From Ulota crispa (lineage: Eukaryota; Streptophyta; Bryopsida; Orthotrichales; Orthotrichaceae), in NCBI GenBank assembly GCA_963920765.1, contig OY987243.1, forward strand, positions 28,767,060 to 28,831,059: a DNA stretch of 64,000 nt, read 5' to 3'. The position numbers and the translations under genes were made by a program. The notes beneath the pieces are model-generated. The model did no database searches. It was not told the origin of the DNA and saw only the letters and a program-made list of their open reading frames with translations. How positions within the stretch are numbered: the stretch's first letter is position 1; every line of letters begins with the position of its first letter. Shown here piece after piece: positions 12,206 through 24,000 of this stretch.

Positions 12206-12691
12206 GTATGAAGCACACAAATTACATTCATTGAGAAAACAATTTTTGTCAATTCTTCAACTATGTAAGTTGGAAGGTCCATAAACCAACCATTTAAGCC
12301 TACTTAACTCATCAATGATAGTAATAAATGTATGAAGGAACATGACACTCTTTTGGGAAACACATTTAGAACATGATCAATTTTAGAGTCTCATATCTTA
12401 ATTAGCTTGATCAAAGGACGTTTAAGGTAAAAGGTTCTAAAATGGAGCAGGTTCTAAAATGGTGCACTTTTAGGAATCGCTGACATGTTCTTCACACATA
12501 TCTACGACTATCATTAATGAATTAGGTGGAACTAGCTATAAAGAAAATGAAGATTTCATGTCTAAAATCTTCATCTGCCTTGATTTACTTTGCCCCAAAA
12601 GCCCCAAGATCTACTTCCTTCACCCTCCCAGGCTCTCAGACTTTCAGGAATTAAACTGAAGAAGGCTGGGTATGCTCTGGCCTTGTTAGGT

Positions 12692-12700
12692 TTAGGGTTT
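12692..12700 (-). promoter_or_regulatory. telo-box in the TypA leader or promoter
   Basis: TTAGGGTTT is the complement of the plant telo-box AAACCCTAA, an element common in promoters of translation-related genes. It lies about 215 bases before the TypA start codon. Its function is inferred from position only. Confidence 0.4.
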
Positions 12701-12915
12701 AGCGTGGCCAGGGCACTCCCCTGAAGCGGAAGCATTGAATCCCGCTTCTGTGTGTCCGTCTTCTGGTTTGGTCGTTGAAGCTGTCAATTGACACATTTTC
12801 TCTTCACCTGGATTGGATTGGATTCATCGTGTTGCTCCTGATTTCGGGAAGTAGGTTTGAGAATTTTGATTTTCCTTGAGTGTGCGGTGGGCTCGCGGAG
12901 CCTACTACAGCAACG

Positions 12916-14901
12916 ATGCTCCGACGCATAAGCTGCAGAGCAAACTGGCAGGCAGGGCGATTGGCGTTGCAGAGCAGTTTGCGAATCGATCCCAGGCAGT
13001 TTTCGTCCGCGGCAGCCGCACCGGAGATTGAGAAAGCAGACTACGTGCTGGAGCCATCGCAAATCCGCAACGTGGCCATAATTGCGCACGTCGACCATGG
13101 CAAAACTACGCTCATGGACCGCATCCTGCGAGAATGCGGTGCCAATGTCCCGCAGGAGCGAGCCATGGACTCCATCACCCTGGAGCGGGAACGCGGCATC
13201 ACCATCGCGTCCAAGTACACGTCGATATACTGGAAAGGAATGCAGATGAACGTCGTGGACACTCCGGGGCACGCGGATTTCGGAGGCGAAGTGGAGCGCG
13301 TGGTCGGGATGGTGGAAGGTGCCGTTCTCGTGGTCGACGCTGGTGAAGGTCCTCTGGCGCAGACCAAGTTCGTGGTTGCCAAGGCTCTCAACCTCGGGAT
13401 TCGACCTATTTTGCTGCTCAACAAAGTGGACCGGCCATCTGTAACCGAGCAACGGTGCGGCGAGGTCGAGAGCATGATCTTCGACCTCTTCGCCAATCTC
13501 GGTGCAACCGATTCGCAACTGGAGTTCCCCGTTCTGTACGCTTCTGCCAAAGTAGGGTGGGTGTCGAGAACGTACACGAAGGGTGAGGATCCTGGTTTTG
13601 ACTGTAGCGTGGCACCTCTGATGGATACAATTGCGAGCCACATTCCACCTCCGAAGGGAGATTTGTCGTCTCCATTCAAGATGCTGATCTCCATGATGGA
13701 CCATGATGCTTTCATGGGACGTCTCGTCACGGGACGCATCTCCTCCGGTGTTGTACGCGTGGGAGACCGGATTCACGGCCTGCGTAACGCGGAGGGGAAC
13801 ACCTCGGTGGCGTTCGATCAAGGGAAGGTGATCAAGCTCATGAAGAAGAACGGGATGGCGACGGTTGTTGTGAACAATGCAGGGGCTGGTGATATCGTAT
13901 CCATAGCGGGGCTATCTGAGCCGTCAATTGGTCACACCATCGCTGCCGTGGACGCCCTGGACGCACTCCCAGCGGCAGCCATGGACCCGCCTACCTTGTC
14001 CATGACGTTCAGCGTGAATGACTCTCCATTGGGAGGTCGTGACGGAAACCAGCTCACGGGTCCCAAGATTGGTGAAAGGTTGATGTTTGAGTCCCGGAGC
14101 AATCTGTCGATTGCGGTTATTCCAACACCGAGGCAAGACGCATACGAAGTGCAAGGTCGTGGGGAGCTTCAGCTCGGCATTCTGCTGGAGAACATGCGGC
14201 GAGAAGGCTTTGAGCTTTCTGTGTCCCCTCCTGCTGTGCTTTACAAGATGGAGCACGGGAAGAAACTGGAGCCCATCGAGGAAGTGGTGATTGAAGTGAA
14301 CGATGAGCATTCCGGGCTCGTCATTGAAGCGCTCTTGCACCGCCGTGCTGAGATGCTTGACATGGGCCCGTGCCCGGAGAGTGTTGGTCGCACGCGGCTG
14401 ACTTTCACTTGCCCCTCCAGAGGACTTGTTGGCTACAGAAGTGCCTTTTCAACTGACACTCATGGCACCGGGTTCATGCACAGGGCTTTTCTCGCCTACG
14501 GGAAGTACAGAGGTCCACTTGGCAATGTGAGGAAGGGCGTTTTGGTGTCCATGGCTCCAGGTACCATCACTGCGCATGCCCTGATGGGGCTTGAAGCCAG
14601 AGGCATTCTGTTCGTGAAACCTGGAATGGAGACATACGATGGTATGATCGTTGGTGAACATACTCGGGAAACGGACCTTGAGATCAACCCTGTACGAACG
14701 AAGGAGTTGAACAACATCCGGTCTGCTGGCAAAGACGAGAACGTGAAGTTATCACCTCCACGGCTTATTAACTTGGAGGAAGCCATTGGGTACGTTGCCG
14801 GTGATGAGATCATTGAAGTGACACCAAAAGTAGTGCGGTTGCGGAAGTCCATATTGGATTCATCACGGCGGAAGGCTATCAAACGAGTAAAGAAGGAATA
14901 G
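12916..14901 (+). CDS. Mitochondrial TypA/BipA-family translational GTPase, intronless
   Basis: The protein has 661 residues from the ATG at 12916; an in-frame GTG upstream at 12880 is not preferred. The start MLRRISCRANWQ is basic with few acidic residues and is followed by FSSAAAA, which suits a mitochondrial presequence. The GTPase domain shows all motifs: AHVDHGKT at 57-64, RGITI at 93-97, DTPGHADF at 115-122, NKVD at 169-172 and SAK at 210-212. Downstream are the EF-G-like domain II and the C-terminal region with RGELQLGILLENMRREGFE and RGLVGYR typical of TypA. Bacterial and plastid TypA act on ribosomes in assembly or stress; a mitochondrial role is inferred from the presequence. Plant nuclear homologues are usually split by introns, so the uninterrupted frame is notable. 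The nearest upstream gene, FAP1-like, is divergent. Confidence 0.93.
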   Translation: MLRRISCRANWQAGRLALQSSLRIDPRQFSSAAAAPEIEKADYVLEPSQIRNVAIIAHVDHGKTTLMDRILRECGANVPQERAMDSITLERERGITIASKYTSIYWKGMQMNVVDTPGHADFGGEVERVVGMVEGAVLVVDAGEGPLAQTKFVVAKALNLGIRPILLLNKVDRPSVTEQRCGEVESMIFDLFANLGATDSQLEFPVLYASAKVGWVSRTYTKGEDPGFDCSVAPLMDTIASHIPPPKGDLSSPFKMLISMMDHDAFMGRLVTGRISSGVVRVGDRIHGLRNAEGNTSVAFDQGKVIKLMKKNGMATVVVNNAGAGDIVSIAGLSEPSIGHTIAAVDALDALPAAAMDPPTLSMTFSVNDSPLGGRDGNQLTGPKIGERLMFESRSNLSIAVIPTPRQDAYEVQGRGELQLGILLENMRREGFELSVSPPAVLYKMEHGKKLEPIEEVVIEVNDEHSGLVIEALLHRRAEMLDMGPCPESVGRTRLTFTCPSRGLVGYRSAFSTDTHGTGFMHRAFLAYGKYRGPLGNVRKGVLVSMAPGTITAHALMGLEARGILFVKPGMETYDGMIVGEHTRETDLEINPVRTKELNNIRSAGKDENVKLSPPRLINLEEAIGYVAGDEIIEVTPKVVRLRKSILDSSRRKAIKRVKKE

Positions 14902-16798
14902 AGATTGGCACTCCATTGAAAACTGGCGATCTCAAACATCCCGAGTCTGTGACGTGGCATATGTACTTGAGGTGCAGCCGGGGTGAGGTTGTCTGGAGCT
15001 GGGTGACACATGCTCTAGAGGCATACCACAATCGAGGAAAAGGAAGGAAGCGGAAGTATGCCATTTGGTCTCCCACATTAGAAGAACGGCGCACTAGAAG
15101 AACAGCAAAACTTCTTCTGGGTACTAAAGCAACTTTTGCTAATTATTCATGCCATGTGAACTGAGCCTGGCGAATGTGGGTGCTGCTGTAGTATGGTATT
15201 GCCCTAATTTTTCCCATTTCCATACTCAGAAGCACTGGTGCTTTGTAGAGAAGTTCAAGATTAGAGTTCCTTGTCTTGGGAAATATCAGCTTCAGGGAGA
15301 GGTTAATATTTAGTTCGCATGAAAGGAGGCATTAGGAACTCCAGATCACTGTAGGAAGAACTATTTAAAGCCGTGAAGAATATAGATGAAGCTATTGGGA
15401 AGATAGAAGGTGATAGCATTGCAGCTCTGAAATCTTTCAAGTCAGTACAGTGGTCAGTGTGGACTGCTTCCCTGTAGAATGCAATGCTCCACTTCCTTGG
15501 CTCTTGTTGGAGTTGCACTTATTGATACTGCCCGAAATGATACTAGTAGGAAGAGGGGCAATTTAGATAGCACGACATTTGGCGTTGCATTTTGATAGAA
15601 TATAAACAACTAGCTTTGCTACAAGAGACTCTGTTCTTGTTGTCTCTGTAGCAGCGCCTTGTTTTTTGAGTAAGATCTTCTCACATGTAACATTGTTGGC
15701 TCTGGAGCGCAGGGGAGGAGGCTTTGCATCGAGAGAAGTTACTACCCGTGAGGAAGTTTTTGAGTAGCGGGCGAACCGAGCTGCTTATCAAACACAGAGC
15801 TTCTTCCCCTTGGATCCAGAAGCAGTAATCTTGTTGTAGCGTGTTAGGATGACATTAGTATGTCGTTTTGATGTATTTTATGGTAATATTGGAGGATTTG
15901 ATCTCAAGTAAATATTTTAAAGCCAGATTCCCCGGAAGTGTTGTCTGCATCAACTTCCTTGGCCAAGTGGAGGGCCTGATGACCTGATTTGTTCACGCCT
16001 CGTGTGTGGATTTCAGCCTCAGTTATCCAAGTTTTGAACACCGGAGCTTGTACTATTGAGGTTGATGCGTCAGCTGTGAGATCCGTTTCAAAGGCAAGTA
16101 TCGAAGCTTGCTCCCGGGGAATGCTATTTTGTGAGCAGGGATCCGTGAGCAGTGAGCAGGGATCCGTGAGCAGTGAGCAGGGATTTTTTATCAAAATAAT
16201 ATTTCCACCTGTACCTGTGTCCATAGGGCCCTATAATTGTGCATTTGAAACTATTATCTCTTGTAAAGCTTGCTGTTTTTTTAGTTTTTTCACTAATTTT
16301 GAGTTGAGAATTGGTTCCCGCTCACAGAATCCTGAAATGCTGCCGCTCATGGCTCACTGTTTTACGTACACAAAATAGCTTTGTACGCTTGCTCCCTTTC
16401 CTTCACAATTGAGGCTTCATCAATTCATGCCAGGTTCCGCATTCTAAGTGCTGTTTGTTCGAGGAATGCCAAGAAAGTATTTTGTGCGTTTATAAACCAC
16501 ATTTCTGGCAAGAAAAACAGTTCTTCATTCATACAAATTACAATTTTGGATGTCATGATATCTTGCATTTGACCCCTTGTTCCTACACAATTTGAGATTT
16601 AGCCTGAAAAAAGGGATATTGGTTTCAGATTGAATTGTTATGTATTGAATGTCAAGTCGGTTGTTACCAAGGTTTGAACAACTTGGTCTTTATACAGGGA
16701 TAACAGTCGTAATCCTAAAGTCATTGCTTTATAAATTGAAAATCTTGTAAGGGATGATGAACTTATACAGTAAGCATTATGTTCATGCAATATTATTA
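14902..16798. other. Region downstream of TypA, no recognised gene
   Basis: It probably begins with the TypA 3' UTR. A minus-strand open frame at 16224-15904 (106 codons) has reasonable amino acid composition but matches no family that I recognise, contains a tandem repeat and lacks splice or promoter support, so it is not called. The rest is unassigned. Confidence 0.4.
16131..16181 (+). repeat. 21-bp tandem repeat, about 2.4 units
   Basis: GTGAGCAGGGATCC followed by GTGAGCA is repeated head to tail, with the third unit breaking off in GGGATTTTT. Confidence 0.9.
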
Positions 16799-17420
16799 GG
16801 GAATTGATACAGGCACACCGAGGGTTTGTCATATGGACACCCAAAGGGGCGGGGGTAAAATTTAAATATTTAGATATTTATCATTAACAAGTTGAATTTA
16901 AAAAACTTGAATTCAGATTTGGATTTAGAGACCTTGATTTTGTTTACAACCATAAAGGAAGTTACGATTGAACAACGTCTAGTGGAAAACTTTAATTTTT
17001 TTACAGACAAGATTAAAATAAAAATTTACTCCCTAACTAAGTTTTTCCACTAGGCATTGTTCAATTGTAACCTCTTTTATGGTTCTAGACTAAAATCAAG
17101 GTCTCTAAGGTAGGAGCACCCATAAGCGTCAGTGTCTCCATAATTGTCACCTCTAAAATCTTGGAAAATTTTTGGAAAAGAATTGATGTAATTACAAGAA
17201 TATACAACATGTGAACATGAAATCTTGAAAGTGATTATGGGTGCAATAGTAGTTTTCTCTTTAAAATTTCACAACTTATTCTCAGAGTATCCAAATAAAG
17301 TGCAAACAGGATCCTATAATTTGCTAGTTGTTTGTTAATAGTCATCATGTTCAAAACCCTGAGTTTGACATTTATGGGTGCTCCTACCTTAAATCCAAAT
17401 CCAAATCTGAATTCAAATTC
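16799..17420. mobile_element. Mutator-like foldback related to 60654-61065, right terminus lost and interrupted by a MITE
   Basis: The left end GGGAATTGATACAGG matches the right-end TIR of the element at 60654-61065 (GGGAATTGATATGTG). The inner arms contain TTGGATTTAGAGACCTTGAT near 16920 and the complementary ATCAAGGTCTCTAA near 17095-17108, with CCACTAG/CTAGTGG words around the centre. The right arm is split by the MITE at 17108-17389 and resumes with ATCCAAATCTGAATTCAAA. The expected right terminus is not found. It lies directly upstream of the TPR gene. Confidence 0.6.
17108..17389. mobile_element. 282-bp AGGTAG-family (Tc1/mariner-like) MITE, TA duplication
   Basis: TA at 17106-17107 and 17390-17391 flank AGGTAGGAGCACCCATAA and its complement TTATGGGTGCTCCTACCT, an 18-bp perfect TIR. 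It interrupts the right arm of the Mutator-like foldback, so it is the younger insertion. It shares the AGGTAG end with elements at 23098, 37790, 51826, 53901, 62823 and 63260. Confidence 0.85.
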
Positions 17421-18028
17421 AAACTTCGGAAGGGCAAATCGAAGATGAGTGTAGATCTAAGACACTCGTAGATCGCGTGGAACCTACACCTCGGCGGGAT
17501 CCACGACGCCACCAGATGTAAGCGAAGCAAGTCTACGAAATCCATCTGGGCAAAGCCGAGGCTGCCTCTCCAGTTCGCCATTTCAACTTTTGTTGATTTC
17601 TTCGACGTCGCAGCGCAGCTGTGGCCACCAATTCAAGTCAATCTCTCCTGCTCTGGCTCGCATCCCAACGATCTCACGCTCCCACATCCGTCCTCTTCTC
17701 GCATCGTCTCAATTCCACGTCGGTCCAAATTATCCCAGCACACACTAAGTCTTACACCACAATCTCCCAGCTCTTCGTCAAAACCTCTTTGATTGCGCCG
17801 CACTCTGCCACACTAACGATTCCTCAATTCTCTTCCACAATCAAGTCCTCTCATCACTCTCACCTGGATTCCATTCCACCAGTGCCACAGTTTTCTCGTC
17901 GAATTAGGTCGTTCTGCGGATTGCCAAGGATTTCTCGACCATGTTGCTATTCCAGTTGTTGTGGACAATTTTCTAATCAAAACATCGATACCGAAATTTT
18001 AGCTGTATAGGTTTGTGGAGTGGCTGCG
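17392..18028 (+). other. Upstream region and probable 5' leader of the TPR gene
   Basis: GC content rises here. An open frame from about 17621 to 18010 has Ser/Thr-rich composition but no ATG of its own at the start and ends 19 bases before the preferred ATG; it could be an upstream ORF or part of an alternative first exon. No core promoter motif is claimed. Confidence 0.35.
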
Positions 18029-21000
18029 ATGGGCGCTTTCACAGTCGCCCTTGGCCTACCAAGCCTGGTACTATCACAAGCCCAAGCTCAAGGGCAAGCC
18101 CGAGCTCATTTCCAACCCTACTTCGCCCGAATACCTCGTCTGAATACGCACACATACGCACGCAAGCTTTCCCTGGCGACAAATCTGCGACAATTCTGTT
18201 TGCGGCGGTGCTCGGCGTCGGTGTCATGGCCTCACGAGAGCTGGGCGACGGGCGAGGACGAGCAGGAGGTGCATTCCAGTCGCGGGGTGTTGGAGCAGGA
18301 AGGCGGGTTAGAGGGTCTGGCTATGGGACTAGGGATTGCGGTGTCCGTTATGTTGGCATTTTCTAAGCAAGGCGGTGGTGCTGCTGCTGCTGGCGTTTCC
18401 GTCGGGATTCTGTCGCTTGCTTTTCTCACGGCCACCACCGTCGCGCTTCGGCAACAGCTCGCCGGTATGCTTCGAATGCTGGTTGCACATTTCAACTCCG
18501 TGCAAGCTGCCTTGGCAGTGCAGCTTTCCAGCATTCGTAAAAATGTCATCATCTGGGTATTATACTCTCTCAACCTTATTGTTCAACATTTGAGAACAGG
18601 ATGTGCTCTGTGACTAGATTCTAGGGTTTGTGGTTTTAGATGTGCATCAAAATTGGTTTTCAAAGAATCATCCTCTAGGTCTTGGATATTCAGTTTCGTT
18701 GTTGTCTTTTCTTCTGGAGAGCTTCTGCCTGTATATTCCTTTTTGTTCAAGATTTGAGAACAGGATGTGCTCTGTGACTAGATTCTAGGGTTTGTGGTTT
18801 TAGTTGTGCATCAAAAAATTGGTTTCCAAGCATCATCCTCTAGGTCTTGGATTTTCAGTTTCCTTGTTATCTTTTTTTTTGCAGAGCTTCTGCCTGTATT
18901 TTCGTTACTGCTGACTGGAGAACATGATGTGCTCTGTGACTAGATTCTAGGGTTTGTGGTTTTAGTTGTGCATCAAAATCGGTATTTGAAGAATCATCTA
19001 TAGGTCTTCGATAGGTTTCCTTGTTGTCTTTTCTTTGTGGAGAGCTTCTGCTTGACATTTTCATACCTTCACTAGCAGGAGAAAATTCCTTTAGAAAAAC
19101 TAATAATGTTGCATTTGGCATGAGGCTGCTTTAATTGGCATTACAAGTGGCAGGGTTTAATACGGCTAGTTATTGATTGAAGAATAACGAAGTGTTTTAT
19201 AATAAATTTGGACTTTTAGTTCTGGTGAATTGACGGAGTGCTATATGTTCAGGCTCTAGGTTTTGTACCTGAAACGTGGAAGACAATGAATGTTGCACGT
19301 CACTAATTAGGGTTTCGTATGGTTCTGCCTGTTTTGTAGGGAACAACGAACGGAGCTAACCTGAGCAGTCCAACGGCTCCAATTGAATCAGCTTCGTTTT
19401 CAGGACGACAAGAGAATAAGCAGGAGGAGGTTGATTCTACTGCAGGAGTAAAAGGATTATCCTCTGCAGAGATAGAGGCAGCCTTGTCGAACATAACTAA
19501 ATCTGTAGCGCAGTTGACCATGGTGGTTGCAAACCTAGATAACAAGATATCAAGTCTGGACAAAGCTGAATCTAACAATATGCCTAGTTTTAGAATTCCC
19601 ACATCACAAAACAACAAGACCGTGGCAGAAGATGTTACTCCAAGCCCTGCATATACTAAATTGGAGGAAAGGCATCGTGGAACTTACAGGATTCGTGATG
19701 GAACACAATTGAAATGGGAGGAGGCAGTGGTGAAGGAAAGACGTGCAAATCAAGTTAAGCCACAAGGTGAGAGATTGTCTCTGCTGAAAAAATATACCAC
19801 CATTTCTCTCTAAATTTGCTGCAAGCAACATGTTCTCTACCTGACACAGCTTGCACTTGCAGTGTCAGGCCGTGAGTCTGCAAAGGATTCCCCGGCATCA
19901 AATAGAGTGGATGTGTTGTCCACGTCGGATTATGACAGTAAAGCATTACCCTCAACCATCCTCTACGACAGCAGAGGAGACCGAGTTTTGTTGCTTGATG
20001 GTAATCCTGTGGACATCACATATGATGTCACAAAGAATCCCAGCCAATCTGCTCCTTCAAAATTCTCCAAAACGCAGGCTGGAGATAGTTCAGTGGAGTT
20101 GTTCTTCCAAGACGTGGCCCCACAAGAAGATGGTGTAGCCAGAACTGAAGCTAATGAGCAGGATCGTGCTGCTGTGGAGTTGCTGTTTCAGGAGGCAGGC
20201 TTCAAACCTCCAGAAGCAAAGGTAGTAGTGCAGGCAAAGCAGGAATTTGTAGAAGTCCCAATTGCAAGGAACCCCGTGGAAAATGTAGTCCGGGCATCTC
20301 CAGCAGCTCAAGATAACGAGGTTTTTAGGAAAAAGACGGCTCCGAGAAGGGGGAGCAGTCACAATGAGGCTGACGCTCCGATGGAAGAGACTTCGAGAGT
20401 CTCGTGGGAATCATCGTCGAGTGAGTATGAATTGGATGGTTCGGAGGCTTACCGAGCGGTCCCTACAACTCTTGGGACCGGGAGTAAACCAGATGCTCTC
20501 CGGTTGAAGAGGATTATGAGTGGCGCAGAGCCTTCCGCTGTGTTTACTAATGCTTGGACCCAAAATGAAATAAACGTTGCCGAGATGTCCAAGGATTTGT
20601 ACAAAGAGAACCCTGAGTTGGAGGTTGCAGCTACGACATCAAGTTCGAGTTGGGAGGAGTATCCTGTCTCTGGATCAGTAGTGGGAAACATGAGCAAATT
20701 CGATGAGTATGGACGAGTGAATGGCCCTGTGGGTGGTGGCAGGTTAGTTCTGTCACACGTATGCTATGCTTTTGGTTAACCCCCTAAGAGTGCCGGGGAG
20801 GATGAAGCATGTGAAACTTTTGATGCAAAATCCAAGTCTTTGCATAAAATCATGACGCATGCTATTATCAAGCTAGCTGTATAGTTGAAGAATAGACAAA
20901 AATTTGTTTTTTAAGCATGCTTGTATGTACTTCATCCATTTGGAAACATTAATCTTCCACCCAGGGGACGCTGGCTCTCTTAGGGGCTAATCTCATGTGA

Positions 21001-24000
21001 GATTTTTGTCTGATTTCAAATGAGCGGTGTGTCTTCCTCGTGGCTAGTTTGTACTATAAAGGACCTGGAGGAAGAAACTCAGCATTCTCTTAGGCTTCTT
21101 CCTTCAATCCTGATGCTTTGAAGACCTGATTCCTGATCCTGGATTTGATGTGCTCATTGAAGACCCTCGTCAGTCAAAAACCTTTCCGGAGTGTAGCTAG
21201 TAGAGGTCGTGATGAGGCTAGAACGACGCTCGGTCTCTTTTATTTTTCATGAAAAAGGATTCTTGTAGTGCTAATCTCATTGACCTTGGTTTTGTATGTA
21301 CATTAGGGTGTTATATACTTTGAATAAGACTTCGTTGCCTTTACAGAACCTCGGGTTTGCAGGTCCTCTGCATTGCGCCTGTCTATACTTTGCAATGACC
21401 TGGTGTTCATGTTTACAGGGGAGCAGCACTGCCACAAGGTGTACAGGACGTGTTATCATATGATGGACAAGAGCGAAACCTTAGAGGAAGACCTCGTCCT
21501 AAAGGCGGTGAAGGGTCAAAACCTTCCAGCGGTGCAGATTATGGCCAAAGGTGGCCGCGTGAAGGTTCTTCTGATGCGGAGTTTGGTGGGAATGGTAGCT
21601 CCAGCGACACTAACGAAGGTACTAGTCATTTTTAAACCTGGCACCAGAAGCCTTTTGCCAAACTTCAATTTTGATCATGAAACATTATCTCAAACATTAC
21701 AGCCACTTATCTAAAAGGAGGCGAAAATTTACAAATATCTGGACATGAGAGCTTGGGGTGGATAAGAACATGAAACATGGTAAAGTGAGGTATAAAGTAT
21801 GGCTAGAGTTGACCTAGTTATTTTTTGGTTCTGTTGCAGGGGGGAATGGAAGCAAGAGACGGCAAGGTTCCTCTCGAAGCTCCGGTACCGACAACGATTC
21901 GGACAGCGAGGTAGAACCACCGACCTCGCAAGAGAGAAGACCGTCTCGTGCAAGTCCCTCGTATCCTCCTGAGCGGACCGAAACGTTCCGCAATCTCCCT
22001 GAACCCCAGTCAGATGACGAAGGGTTTAAGAAGATCCTTGATGAAGTGGAGGCTTTGTTGAAGGAGGGCAGGGAGGGCCTCGAAGGACGTATTGAAGTGG
22101 GTGTAGCTGAGCGAATGTTGTATGAAGCTGCCGAACTCTGTGAAAAGGCTGTTGAAGCTAGGTATGCAGCTCAATTAATCACATTTTGAGTAATAATCTG
22201 ATGTGGCCAAATGTTTATCTGTTCACCTGAGTCAGTGAAGAACATTGCATGCGACCTGATTTCTGCTTCTTGAGTCTGTAGATGTTAGAAGCAACAGAAT
22301 CAGACTTTGTAAACTTAGTATTTCTCACGACTTCAAGCATTTTTTATTTAGTATAATGTAACATCCTTAGAAAGTCACTCTCAAGACCTGCTTGAACAGT
22401 TTCGAAATACGCTTGATGTTTTGGAGTTGCAAAACCTTTGAAAGGTCTAATTTTGTTATAAACTGCGTGGGATGCGTTGTTAGGCCATCAAGTCTTGTAG
22501 CGGTTGGCTTGTGGGGCAACACTCTCTTACTGCATGGAGAGCTCAAGTTGCGGCTGAGTCAGAATCTTCAAAGCATGCTACCGGAGCCCCCTTCAAAATC
22601 AATGAGTAGGGAAGTGCTCAAGGAGGTTGAGGAGGAAAAATTGGTTAGTAATTGACCTGTCCTGTTCCTATGTAGCTTTATTCATTCTTTCATGCATTTG
22701 CAATTAAATGTTATTCTTTGTAGGATGCTGGAGGAGGACTCAAACCCGAAATTTGTAAGCTTTTGTTAGAGGGTTGTGATTGTATCCTTCATGAAAGGAT
22801 ATTATGCAAAATGCACAAGCATTGTTTAGCTATGCACACTTAACCCCCCCTGTACGAGGTTTATTTCGCTAGAAGAAAACTAGATTTGGGACTTGGCAGT
22901 TCACACTATGTCCCAAGTCCCAGTTCAGTTGGAAATGCCTACATGGCAGCACTAATTGAAAGTGTTTCTACCAAGCAGGTGGGTTAAAAAGAGAGACATA
23001 ACTTATCAGCCAAGTTCCACCAACTATTTGCTTAAAATACTCGAGGCTTTTTTAATTATTTTGAGGTAGGCCTTGCAGAATTGGGACGTGAGACATAAGG
23101 TAGGAGGCTCTAATTCGGTGCAGGCTCTAAAATGGTGCACCTTCTCAAATGTACTCTGTTTGTACTTGTTGTTTTTCATAGCCCTCCAACAATGTACAGG
23201 CAATGTACATTTGAGGAGGTGCACCATTTTAGAGCCCTATGGCCTTTCCACTTCAAAATTTCATAACTAATTTCACAAAGCTCCAAAAAATATGAAACAA
23301 CTTGAGTTAGATGCCAATTCCTCTTGTCTTTCAAGGAAAATCTACTGAAAAATATTCCAAGAAGTTCCACCTCCCCAAAATTCAGTTTCAGCCCTTAGAT
23401 GCTCCATTCATGAGCCTCCTACCTTAGTGTGCCTTTAAGCACCATTACTTGGAAGTCATGGAATGGGAGGAAATAAGAGCCTTTATGTATGCCACGTGGA
23501 TTGTGTTGCCTACCGGTGGTCTAATGTCCTTACTCACCTTTCCATATAAAAATGTGATATAAATGTGGGCTTATGTGGCAGAGTGTGGAGTCGACCTTAC
23601 AAGATGTCGGCGAGGAGTGTGAGCAGTTGCTTGTGGAAGCTGGTCGAAAATACCGACTTGCACTTTCCATGGACCGAAGCGACATGCGCGCCCTCTACAA
23701 CTGGGGCCTCGCACTCTGCTACCGGGGCCAGCTTATTGCTGAAGAGGGTGGAGAGGTTCGATACTAAAACCTAAAACAAAAAAACGAAATCTAAATTAAT
23801 CCATTCTGCTTCATTCACAAAAGGGAAAAAAGAAATACTAAAGAAAACCTTGAATATCTTAAAGAAATCTAATTGGTGGGACTTGGCTTCAAAGTTGGGT
23901 CTCCATATTTTGCAGCTCTTTCACCAATAAGATTTTGTGATTTTGGTGCGGTTTGGGATGGAGGACATCGGGTGAATTGCCCTTAAAGAGGTTTACGTGG

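Larger units (their letters stand above)
9037..12915. other. Intergenic region between divergent FAP1-like and TypA genes
   Basis: The first few hundred bases (to about 9470) are GC-richer and probably contain the FAP1-like promoter and 5' leader. Positions 9776-9855 resemble 3300-3390 (AACCACTTCGTGATTGA-type text) and are a dispersed repeat. Apart from the elements listed separately (9548-9772, 11017-11816, 12098-12205) the rest is AT-rich without recognised coding content. Confidence 0.6.

Noticed and set aside
12690..12703. Possible interstitial telomere repeat (TTTAGGGTTTAG)
   Set aside because: Only about one and a half units; better read as a telo-box near the TypA promoter.
13041..13739. 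Long minus-strand open frames over TypA, CDPK and NPP
   Set aside because: They are shadows of strongly coding plus-strand genes with clear catalytic motifs.
15904..16224. Minus-strand open frame of 106 codons downstream of TypA
   Set aside because: Balanced composition but no recognisable domain, it includes a 21-bp tandem repeat, and no splice or promoter context supports it.
17621..18010. Open frame of 129 codons just before the TPR gene
   Set aside because: It starts with GTG, ends before the TPR ATG and has only low-complexity Ser/Thr composition; more likely leader sequence.
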